Below are positions 8,801 through 13,896 of a stretch of DNA of 14,470 bases, one piece after another (positions within the stretch are counted from its first letter, which is position 1; each line of letters begins with the position of its first letter). This stretch comes from Candidatus Sulfopaludibacter sp. SbA3 (GTDB taxonomy: Bacteria > Acidobacteriota > Terriglobia > Bryobacterales > Bryobacteraceae). The stretch covers positions 1 to 14,470 of the forward strand of contig CAMDKT010000070.1 of NCBI GenBank assembly GCA_945900935.1. The letters are read 5' to 3'. The position numbers and the translations under genes are program-made. The notes beneath the pieces were generated by a model, which was not told where the DNA came from, did no database searches, and was given only the letters and a program-made list of their open reading frames with translations.

Positions 8801-9334
8801 GCCCGACCACGTAAAGTACGGTTCCACTTCGCGCGCCGTGTCGCTTTGTACCACCGCCGGGTCCAGCCTTGCCAGTAGCAGCGGGTTGCGGGACATTTGC
8901 GGCAGGTTGCTCACCAGCGCGCTATCGACGGTGGTTTCGAGCTTGCTGGTGTTGAATTGCACGGTGCTGGCCTGCGCCTCCACCGTTACCGTTTCGCGCA
9001 CGTCGCCCGGACGCAGCACCGCGTCCACGGTCACGTCGGAGCGCGACTGCAACACCACGTTGGCCTGTACAAACTTGTTGAATCCTTGCAGTTGCACCGT
9101 GACCGTATACTTCCCTGGAAGCACCAGGTCGAAAATATACCGCCCTTGGTCGCCCGTCTGCCTTGTGCTGACAACTCCCGTGTTGACGTTGCTCAGTGTC
9201 ACCGTCGCGCCGCTCACCGCGGCTTGTGTCCCATCCGTCACCGATCCCTGGACGCGGCCTCGGTACTCTTGCGCGGACAAACCAAAAGCGAAGGCGGCGA
9301 CCGCCAGACTTTGAAGCAGATGCTGAGTTGACAT
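5852..9334 (-). CDS. Oar-like TonB-dependent outer-membrane receptor with N-terminal carboxypeptidase-regulatory-like domain
   Basis: A 1160-aa outer-membrane receptor. In order: signal peptide (residues 1-21, ending FGLSA before Gln22); a carboxypeptidase-regulatory-like beta-sandwich at about 25-108 (GRVQGSVTDGTQAAVSGATV ... GKYTVTVQLQGF); a plug domain at about 120-265 (NDLQIDGSPI, then PDAVQEVAVQQNAIDAEYG and SGSAITLTMRAGTNDWHGNA); and a long C-terminal barrel with aromatic-rich strands, ending RAQLGLRVEF with the terminal Phe typical of outer-membrane proteins. The ATG at 9334 was chosen over an adjacent TTG at 9337 because AAGGA lies nine bases upstream. This domain order is typical of the large receptor families of Acidobacteriota and of myxobacterial Oar. 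The cargo is unknown: no SusD partner, transporter or degradative enzyme is adjacent. It would draw energy from a TonB/ExbBD-type complex. It is the first gene of the leftward cluster. Confidence 0.93.
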   Translation of the reverse strand: MSTQHLLQSLAVAAFAFGLSAQEYRGRVQGSVTDGTQAAVSGATVTLSNVNTGVVSTRQTGDQGRYIFDLVLPGKYTVTVQLQGFNKFVQANVVLQSRSDVTVDAVLRPGDVRETVTVEAQASTVQFNTSKLETTVDSALVSNLPQMSRNPLLLARLDPAVVQSDTAREVEPYFTWSGNRQQIGGGRDYSNDLQIDGSPIGIGYKTSYMPSPDAVQEVAVQQNAIDAEYGHSSGSAITLTMRAGTNDWHGNAFYQGQYPWANAFENRVFRTINTGRTHMYGGTLGSPIKKNKLFNFFSYEQWRKTDPNDLIHTLPSDLERDGNFSQSLNAVGGLRTIYDPWTTQTSADGATVTRMPLPGNIIPKSVQDPIATQYMGKLWKANRPGQGPYNINNYYVPLPIRYDYHNISNRTDYVMNEKLRFYGRYSKLWTPVTTSNPTGSDFYVNDRGSQRDALSISGDAVYMLSTTTILNVNATYHSFVDASQFAPTAKVGWDKIWPNSSFYKTIFANKAVPELLPRMSIMGTGSGEYWTAMGPRGGTWNQRPTADSVSVKIARQQGKHYLKMGADTRGTRTTSLIVSNNPGFGFQADGTAATFVNPDLRTSGDGYATFLLGAVQPAGGGADSWDSGSTSMTASILPQGQNRFYGTFINDDWKVSRDLTINLGLRYEFETAYTDPQDRLTRPLDLTSPIPEMQGAGAPRMPAELGQFYKGPTTFNGAFQFADANNRGQWNAGKGGFSPRIGAAYRINDNTSFRIGYGRYLTPWTGGTFNIFDTLYVGYKNVTGAYPAVLGIPQSRLRDPFPASTPVVPAYEKSLGRYTSLGDSLSYVAANRPRSFSDRINFSFQRQLPKNMLLDVTYYINFSNQLVGGYNLNQVDPRVAYEFKDATNRAVANPFFNFSTVDKFPGALRYQRTIGLTSLARPYPQYGNLNVIDGIEGGKSRYQSFQLRLNRRFANGYSMLMGYNYGRQQDEVFFNDIAAFNREFTWQESDKPRQRLSVAATWELPVGRGRQLLASMPKALDLVIGGWDVTGLMTWRSGFYVRFGGMQVSGDPLIENQTPGRWFNTQAFSRLPNFTARTNPWQYDGLTNPGLFNVDTSIVKRMPITERIRGELRMDVFNAANNMTWANPNTNVQSSLFGVSNNQLSGLFGRRAQLGLRVEF

Positions 9335-9343
9335 CAAAGAAGT

Positions 9344-9348
9344 TCCTT
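9344..9348 (-). promoter_or_regulatory. Shine-Dalgarno AAGGA for the TonB-dependent receptor
   Basis: AAGGA on the minus strand lies nine bases before the ATG at 9334 and supports that start over the TTG one codon upstream. Confidence 0.6.
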
Positions 9349-9365
9349 ACAAATAGCGGTTGTTT

Positions 9366-9410
9366 CAAGCCTTTCTGAGAAACGCATACAAGCGCTTCTC
9401 TCAGAGCTTG
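9366..9410 (-). promoter_or_regulatory. Bulged stem-loop in the receptor leader, with internal AAGCGCTT palindrome
   Basis: CAAGC (9366-9370) pairs with GCTTG (9406-9410) and TCTGAGA (9374-9380) pairs exactly with TCTCAGA (9399-9405), with a three-base bulge between the two stems. Inside lies the perfect 8-bp palindrome AAGCGCTT (9390-9397). The structure ends about 30 bases upstream of the receptor start, so it is either in the 5' leader or around the promoter. AAGCGCTT resembles the core of many LacI-family operators; that role is inference, and no regulator gene is nearby. Confidence 0.4.
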
Positions 9411-9567
9411 GCACCGCCGATCCTATCACAAATAACCACCGCTCCTGTTGGCTTCGCGGCAGGGGGTGCTTAACCGCATCGGGAAACACACCGGCTCGCG
9501 CACGCTCGCGGCTTGCCGGCTTTTCCGGAATCGACGCGAACGTTTCCGAGCCCATCAGCAGGGGAGC

Positions 9568-9600
9568 ATAGGGACAGTAACTAATTCAAACATTTCCCCC
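9568..9600 (+). repeat. Second copy of the ATAGGGACAGTAAC element
   Basis: ATAGGGACAGTAAC (9568-9581) is identical to 1814-1827. This copy lacks the CTGTCCC arm, but CATTTCCCCC follows (9591-9600), reminiscent of the CCCCCCATTTT after the first copy. Both copies are intergenic. A shared 14-mer alone is not far from chance expectation in a window this size, so the repeat status rests on its position and its resemblance to known GGGACAG elements. Confidence 0.4.
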
Positions 9601-9620
9601 AAAAATTGTCGAAACCCAAC

Positions 9621-9648
9621 TTTCCAATCCCCGCCGCCGTCTTAAAAT
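9621..9648 (+). promoter_or_regulatory. Candidate sigma70-type promoter for tolQ
   Basis: TAAAAT (9643-9648) matches the -10 consensus at five of six positions, and TTTCCA (9621-9626), 16 bases upstream, matches the -35 consensus at four of six. Transcription would begin near 9655, leaving a leader of only about 12 bases that barely includes GGAG at 9657. This is weak evidence, because the -35 is poor and the leader very short. Confidence 0.3.
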
Positions 9649-9656
9649 GGGAACCT

Positions 9657-9660
9657 GGAG
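9657..9660 (+). promoter_or_regulatory. Shine-Dalgarno GGAG for tolQ
   Basis: GGAG is followed by two consecutive TTG codons, at 9664 (3-base spacing) and 9667 (6-base spacing). The second has the better spacing and was used as the start. No ATG occurs until codon 31, inside the first membrane helix. Confidence 0.5.
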
Positions 9661-9666
9661 AGTTTG

Positions 9667-10362
9667 TTGATAAATTTTTTCCTCCCCGCCCTAACCGCCG
9701 CCGCGGCCCAGCCCAGCCTGTGGTCTCTGATTAGTACCTCAAAGCCCATTTCCATGGCCGTGCTGCTGCTCCTGGTTGCGGCCAGTTGCTTCTCCTGGGC
9801 CATCATTTTCACCAAATGGTCCCGCCTTCGCAAAGCCCGCGATGAGAACCGCAAGTTTCTGAAAGCCTTTCGGAAGGCCAACGGTTTTGACGCCATCATC
9901 GCGGCCTGCGAACAATTCACCGCCGCCCCCCTCGTCACTATCTATGACTTCGGTCACGCCGAAGTCGATCGCCAAGTCCGGGCCAAACAAAAACTCACCA
10001 ACCGCGCCGCCGTCGAACGCAGTCTCCAAATCGGCGCCGGCGAGGAAATCGCCCGCCTGGAAACGAACATGAGCTGGCTCGCAACCACCGCGGCCATCAC
10101 GCCCTTCGTCGGCCTCTTCGGCACCGTATGGGGCATCATCGACGCGTTCCAGGCGCTCACCGGCGCGGGCGCCGCCAGTCTCCGCGCCGTCGGTCCGGGC
10201 ATCGCCGAAGCGCTCATCGCTACCGCCATGGGCCTCTTCGCCGCCATCCCCGCGGCCATTTTCTATAACTACTTCGGCTTCCTCATCCGCGACATCAGCG
10301 CGAAAATGGAAGATTTCGGCCTGGAATTCATGAACCTCATCGAACGCGTCTACGAGCCTTAA
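9667..10362 (+). CDS. tolQ: TolQ, proton-channel subunit of the Tol-Pal system (MotA/TolQ/ExbB family)
   Basis: A 231-aa inner-membrane protein; with TolR it converts proton-motive force into TolA movement during envelope constriction. Counting from the upstream TTG at 9664, helix 1 is about 31-50 (MAVLLLLVAASCFSWAIIF), helix 2 about 137-160 (TTAAITPFVGLFGTVWGII) and helix 3 about 176-205 (EALIATAMGLFAAIPAAIFY). The TPFVGLFGTVWGI and ALIATAMGLFAAIPA blocks are family signatures with the expected pore-lining threonines. Length agrees with E. coli TolQ (230 aa). It starts with TTG: the first ATG (codon 31) would remove the N-terminal segment that precedes helix 1 in the family, so an upstream non-ATG start is required. 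It is the first gene of the operon, three bases before tolR. The order tolR-tolA-tolB-pal downstream favours TolQ over ExbB or MotA. Confidence 0.94.
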   Translation: MINFFLPALTAAAAQPSLWSLISTSKPISMAVLLLLVAASCFSWAIIFTKWSRLRKARDENRKFLKAFRKANGFDAIIAACEQFTAAPLVTIYDFGHAEVDRQVRAKQKLTNRAAVERSLQIGAGEEIARLETNMSWLATTAAITPFVGLFGTVWGIIDAFQALTGAGAASLRAVGPGIAEALIATAMGLFAAIPAAIFYNYFGFLIRDISAKMEDFGLEFMNLIERVYEP

Positions 10363-10365
10363 CCC

Positions 10366-10800
10366 ATGGCATTCTCCCTGAAGCGCGGCGGTCGCGGACG
10401 GCGGGGCGGCTACGACTCCCTCGCCGAAATCAACATCATTCCCCTCGTCGACGTCGTCCTCGTCCTCCTCATCATCTTCATGCTCACCGCCCATGTCATG
10501 GAGTTCGGTCTCGAAGTTGACGTTCCCAAGGTCCGCCAGGTCCGCAACTCCTCCGAAGAACTTCCCGTCGTCTCCATTTCCAAAGACGGCGAAATGAAAC
10601 TCAACGAGAAAGACGTCAATATTAATGACGTGAGCAATGAAGTGAAAAAACGCTTCCCCAAGCAAAAGGCCGTCTACGTCCGCGCTGACAAAGCCACTCC
10701 GTGGGACCCAATCGCGCAAGTCGTCAGCGAACTCGGCCAAGCCAAACTCGATGTCCGCATGGTCACCCAACCCGTTGACGAAGCCTCCCGCCGAAAATGA
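10366..10800 (+). CDS. tolR: TolR, ExbD/TolR-family stator subunit
   Basis: A 144-aa single-pass inner-membrane protein that pairs with TolQ in the proton channel. After a basic cytoplasmic N-terminus (KRGGRGRRGG), the one transmembrane helix spans about 22-43 and carries the hallmark INIIPLVDVVLVLLIIFM, with the invariant Asp at residue 29 (equivalent to Asp23 of E. coli TolR) that is the presumed proton-binding residue. The rest is a periplasmic domain with alternating beta and alpha elements (LPVVSISKDGEMKLN, KAVYVRADKATPW), as in TolR/ExbD. Length is usual for the family. The ATG lies three bases after the tolQ stop, and the stop overlaps the tolA start by ATGA, indicating coupled translation. 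No strong Shine-Dalgarno is seen, which fits coupling from tolQ. Confidence 0.94.
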   Translation: MAFSLKRGGRGRRGGYDSLAEINIIPLVDVVLVLLIIFMLTAHVMEFGLEVDVPKVRQVRNSSEELPVVSISKDGEMKLNEKDVNINDVSNEVKKRFPKQKAVYVRADKATPWDPIAQVVSELGQAKLDVRMVTQPVDEASRRK

Positions 10801-11576
10801 GCACCACCGTCCAGCGCGAAGAGAATTTCAAAACCGGCGCAGCCGCGTCCTTCGCCCTGCACGCCGTTATCGTCGGCTTCGCCATTTTCTGGGGCTATGT
10901 TAACTTCGGCCCCCGCGACGTCTGGGGCGACCCCAACGTCATTCCCGGTGCCGGTTTCGCCGTGACCCCGGTTGACAGAATTCCCCTTCCCTCCCGCAAT
11001 GTCCGGCCCAATCCCAAGGCGGACGACTCCGAATCGGAAGTCGAGAAAGCCGAGAAAAAGGACCGCGACCGCGATAAAATCCGCAAGGAAGATCCCGACG
11101 CCGTCGCGCTCAACAGCAAAGATAAAAGACGCCCCAACGAGCAGCAGACCAGCCGCTACCAGTACCGCTCTTCCGAGGAACTTCGCAAAAACCAGCTCCG
11201 CACCACCGTCCCCCAGGCGATGTCCAACCCCATGTACGGCACCGTCGGCGCCGGCGGCGTAGGCGTTGGAACCGGAACCCCCTTCGGCAACCGCTTCGGC
11301 GCCTATGCCGATCTCCTTCGCCGCCGCATCTCCGAAAAATGGCGCACCAACGACGTTGACCCTATGGCCCGAAACGCCAAACCCGCCATCGTCAGCTTCG
11401 ATATTCTCCGCAACGGCGAAGTACGATACGTGAAGATAGTTCAGTCCAGCGGCATCGCCACACTCGACTACTCCGCCCGCCGCGCCGTCATCGAAGCCGC
11501 TCCTCTCCCAGAATTGCCGCGCGAGTTCGAACGCGATTCGGCCAACGTTGAATTCACCTTCCAACTACAGCGATGA
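10797..11576 (+). CDS. tolA: TolA-like energy transducer with TonB-type C-terminal domain
   Basis: A 259-aa inner-membrane-anchored transducer linking TolQR to TolB/Pal. A short cytoplasmic segment leads to one transmembrane helix at about 14-35, which contains Ser18 and His22, the SxxxH pattern conserved in TolA/TonB helices for coupling to TolQR. A charged linker follows (about 72-135, rich in Lys, Glu, Asp and Arg), then a glycine-rich hinge (148-168). The C-terminal domain spans 169-259 (YADLLRRRISEKW, IVSFDILRNGEVRYVKIVQS, LDYSARRAVIEAAPLPELP), the TolA/TonB C-terminal fold. It is much shorter than E. coli TolA (421 aa), lacking a long alanine/lysine helical domain, so it is TonB-like in size. 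The position between tolR and tolB, with ATGA overlaps at both ends, supports TolA. A dual TonB role cannot be excluded. Confidence 0.88.
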   Translation: MSTTVQREENFKTGAAASFALHAVIVGFAIFWGYVNFGPRDVWGDPNVIPGAGFAVTPVDRIPLPSRNVRPNPKADDSESEVEKAEKKDRDRDKIRKEDPDAVALNSKDKRRPNEQQTSRYQYRSSEELRKNQLRTTVPQAMSNPMYGTVGAGGVGVGTGTPFGNRFGAYADLLRRRISEKWRTNDVDPMARNAKPAIVSFDILRNGEVRYVKIVQSSGIATLDYSARRAVIEAAPLPELPREFERDSANVEFTFQLQR

Positions 11577-12937
11577 AAAACATAATCTTCTCACTCCTCA
11601 CCCTCGCCGCGGTCGCCCCCGTACAGGCATTCGCTCAGCAGCGCCCCGATATCATCGGCGTCATCATGGGCTCGCAGAAAGCCGTTATCGCCGTTCCCGA
11701 CATGCGCGGCGCCGGGCGCGCATCAGGCCTCATGGACATCGTCAACGGTACTCTTTTCCGCGATCTCGAAGACGCCGCCGTCTTCAAGATGGCGCCCAAA
11801 AGCATGTACCCCACCCGTGTTCCGCAACAGCCGCAGGAGTTCCGCAAGCCGCTCCAATACGATCCCGCCAATCGCAACGCCGCCCCCTGGCTCCAGGACT
11901 GGTCCGACCCGCCCGTCAACTCCGATTACCTCGCCTTCGGCTATGCCGCCGAACAGGATAACCAGATCGTCCTTTTCGGCTGGCTCTTCAACGTCCGCCA
12001 ACCGGAAGTCGCCGCCGCCCACGTTCTCGGCAAAATCTACTTCGGACCCATCGACGAAACCGGTGCCCGCAAAGTCGCCCATGAGTTTGCCGCCGACATT
12101 CTCAAACAGTTCGGCGTAGAATCCCTCGCCGGCTCAAAAGTCTACTTCGTCTCCAATCGCAGCGGCAGCAAAGAGATTTGGTCGATGGATTACGACGGCG
12201 CCAGCCAGAAACAAATCACCAGCTACAAGTCGATTTCCACCATGCCCAGCGTCTCCCCGGACGGTTCTCGCATCGCTTTCACCAGTTGGGCCATGGGTCA
12301 GCCACAAATATTAGTACATTCTTTGGAGACCCTCCGCCGCATCCCTTTTCTCAATCCCAGGGCCGGTACAAACCAGAATGCGTCCTACACCGCCGACGGC
12401 AAACAGATTGCGTTTTCCTCATCTGCAAGCGGTTTTTCGCAGATTTACATGGCTAACGCCGATGGCTCCGGCGTCCGCCGTTTATCCAATTCCCGCGCCG
12501 TCGAAGTCGAGCCGAAAATCAATCCGAAGACAGGAAATGAGATTGTTTTTGTTTCTGGAAGAGGCGGCGGCTCCCCGCAAGTGTATAGTATGAATAGTGA
12601 CGGCGCGGATGTTCAGCGCCTAACCACCGGGGAAGGGCAAGCCACGAATCCGTCCTGGAATCCGCAGGGCACTCACATTGCTTTTGCGTGGACGAGAGGA
12701 TATGATCCCGGTAACTTCAATATTTTTGTGATGGATGTCAATACACGCGAATACGTTCAGCTCACCAGCGGGACGGGCCGAAACGAGAACCCTGTCTGGG
12801 CTCCGGACGGAAAGCATATCGTATTCTCATCCGACCGCGGCGGGCGCGGCCAAATTTGGACGATGCTCGCTGATGGCACTCAACTTCGACAACTCACCTC
12901 GGCCGGAATTAACGAAAAACCGGCTTGGTCTAAGTAG
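11573..12937 (+). CDS. tolB: TolB, periplasmic beta-propeller protein of the Tol-Pal system
   Basis: A 454-aa periplasmic protein that binds Pal and TolA. The signal peptide MKNIIFSLLTLAAVAPVQAFA has an AFA cleavage site before Gln22. The N-terminal alpha/beta domain spans about 25-180 (DIVNGTLFRDLEDAAVF; HEFAADILKQFGVESLAGSK). The propeller spans about 187-454 and has PD40-type repeats with the usual SPDGSRIAF, TADGKQIAF, NPQGTHIAF and PDGKHIVF motifs and EIWSMDYDG, QIYMANADG, QVYSMNSDG and QIWTMLADG blade strands. Length is close to E. coli TolB (430 aa). The ATG overlaps the tolA stop as ATGA. The AT content rises somewhat over about 12290-12770 relative to the rest of the operon, without any break in the frame. 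Identification is firm. Confidence 0.95.
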   Translation: MKNIIFSLLTLAAVAPVQAFAQQRPDIIGVIMGSQKAVIAVPDMRGAGRASGLMDIVNGTLFRDLEDAAVFKMAPKSMYPTRVPQQPQEFRKPLQYDPANRNAAPWLQDWSDPPVNSDYLAFGYAAEQDNQIVLFGWLFNVRQPEVAAAHVLGKIYFGPIDETGARKVAHEFAADILKQFGVESLAGSKVYFVSNRSGSKEIWSMDYDGASQKQITSYKSISTMPSVSPDGSRIAFTSWAMGQPQILVHSLETLRRIPFLNPRAGTNQNASYTADGKQIAFSSSASGFSQIYMANADGSGVRRLSNSRAVEVEPKINPKTGNEIVFVSGRGGGSPQVYSMNSDGADVQRLTTGEGQATNPSWNPQGTHIAFAWTRGYDPGNFNIFVMDVNTREYVQLTSGTGRNENPVWAPDGKHIVFSSDRGGRGQIWTMLADGTQLRQLTSAGINEKPAWSK

Positions 12938-12990
12938 CACAAGGCGCGAAATCGCCAGCAATAAGCAGTATTCCGGACACAACAATTTTT

Positions 12991-12996
12991 AGGAGG
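12991..12996 (+). promoter_or_regulatory. Shine-Dalgarno AGGAGG for pal
   Basis: A full-consensus AGGAGG lies 11 bases before the pal ATG, somewhat longer than optimal spacing. It is the strongest ribosome site in the operon, in keeping with the high copy number expected of Pal. The 70-base tolB-pal gap contains no convincing promoter or terminator. Confidence 0.55.
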
Positions 12997-13007
12997 CCGA
13001 AACCAGG

Positions 13008-13826
13008 ATGACTACCAATAAAGCCAGCGCTCTCGCGTTGGCTCTCTGTCTGAGCTTTTTCGCGGCAGGGTGTAAGAAGAAGGTGCCTGCGCCGGCGCCC
13101 CCGGCCGCTCCGCCGAAGGTTGCGGCGCCAACGCCCAAGCCCGTCGTCGCCAGACCCATCGTGAAGTTCTTCACCGCCGAGCCTTCCACCATTGAGCGTG
13201 GCCAGGCCTCGTCGCTCAAGTGGGAAGTGACCGGTGCCGAGACCGCCAGCATCAATCAGGGACTCGGCGTCATCGGCACAGCCGCTGCCGGCGGCGCAAC
13301 GCCCGCCGTTATTTCCGGTAATCGCTCGGTGTTCCCCAGCAATACGACCACGTACACGCTCACCGCCAGCAACTCCGGCGGAACCGTTTCGGAAGCCGTA
13401 ACTGTGAACGTCACCACGCCGCCGCCGGCGGCTAAAGCGACCCCGACTCCCTCGCCCCGCGCCACTTTCGGCGAGGTCATTGCCCGCGAACTCCACGATG
13501 CCTTATTCGACTTCGACAAGTCCGATATCCGGGAGGACGCCCGCAACAGCCTCACCCAGAACTCCGACAAGCTGAAGACCATCTTCCGCGATTATCCCAA
13601 CGGCACCGTCACCATCGAAGGCCACGCAGACGAACGCGGCTCCGCCGAATATAACCTCGGCCTCGGTGACCGCCGCGCCATCGCCGCCAAGGAATTCCTC
13701 GTTCAACTCGGTGTCTCCGCTGACCGTCTCCGTACTCTTAGCTACGGTAAGGAACGGCCGCAGTGTACCGACAACAGCGAAACCTGCTGGCAGAAAAACC
13801 GCCGCGCCCACTTCACCGGGCAGTAA
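13008..13826 (+). CDS. pal: Pal, peptidoglycan-associated lipoprotein with an extra Ig-like domain
   Basis: A 272-aa outer-membrane lipoprotein anchoring the outer membrane to peptidoglycan and binding TolB. The signal peptide ends in FFAAGC, with Cys22 as the lipidation site; the -3 residue is Ala, a little off the lipobox consensus. A proline/alanine linker (26-50) leads to a beta-rich Ig-like segment at about 50-136 (FTAEPSTIERGQASSLKWEV, then SNTTTYTLTASNSGGTVSEA), then a second proline-rich linker (137-151). The OmpA-type domain (about 155-272) has LFDFDKSDI, IEGHADERGSAEYNLGLGDR and QKNRRAHF; Asp207 and Arg222 occupy the usual diaminopimelate-binding positions. Cys253 and Cys260 may form a disulfide. 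E. coli Pal is 173 aa, so about 100 residues are extra, mostly the Ig-like domain. Position after tolB and before ybgF confirms the identity. Confidence 0.93.
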   Translation: MTTNKASALALALCLSFFAAGCKKKVPAPAPPAAPPKVAAPTPKPVVARPIVKFFTAEPSTIERGQASSLKWEVTGAETASINQGLGVIGTAAAGGATPAVISGNRSVFPSNTTTYTLTASNSGGTVSEAVTVNVTTPPPAAKATPTPSPRATFGEVIARELHDALFDFDKSDIREDARNSLTQNSDKLKTIFRDYPNGTVTIEGHADERGSAEYNLGLGDRRAIAAKEFLVQLGVSADRLRTLSYGKERPQCTDNSETCWQKNRRAHFTGQ

Positions 13827-13850
13827 TGTCCGCCAACCGCTAACCATCCA

Positions 13851-13883
13851 CGGGGACGAAGCTCGCTTCGTCCCCGTTTTGTT
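13851..13883 (+). terminator. Intrinsic terminator after pal
   Basis: CGGGGACGAAG (13851-13861) pairs perfectly with CTTCGTCCCCG (13866-13876) over 11 bp around a CTCG loop, followed by TTTTGTT. This is a strong rho-independent terminator shape, placed 24 bases after the pal stop and 13 bases before the ybgF start, so it probably reduces read-through into ybgF. Confidence 0.8.
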
Positions 13884-13896
13884 AGGCCACGATCCT

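Larger units (their letters stand above)
9335..9666. other. 332-bp divergent intergenic region (receptor / tolQ)
   Basis: No gene is supported here; a 73-codon minus-strand frame (9334-9555) has no homology-like features. The region holds the receptor ribosome site and stem-loop at its left end. A GC-rich middle (9411-9560) has weak symmetry: CCGGC 9491-9495 with GCCGG 9515-9519, and GCTCGCG repeated at 9494-9500 and 9504-9510. A GGGACAGTAAC element follows, then the tolQ promoter candidate and GGAG at the right end. Both divergent promoters must lie in this stretch. Confidence 0.6.

Noticed and set aside
9494..9510. GCTCGCG direct repeat and CCGGC/GCCGG symmetry in the divergent gap
   Set aside because: Short, GC-rich matches are expected by chance here, and the 5-bp stem with a 19-base loop is too weak to call a terminator.
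9739..10770. Long minus-strand frame (343 codons) opposite tolQ/tolR, rich in Asp, Glu and Gly
   Set aside because: It lies wholly antisense to two unmistakable genes. Its skewed composition is what results from reading C-ending codons backwards. No domain pattern or ribosome site supports it.
10674..11564. 296-codon minus-strand frame opposite tolR/tolA
   Set aside because: Shadow of the real coding strand, with no recognisable motifs.
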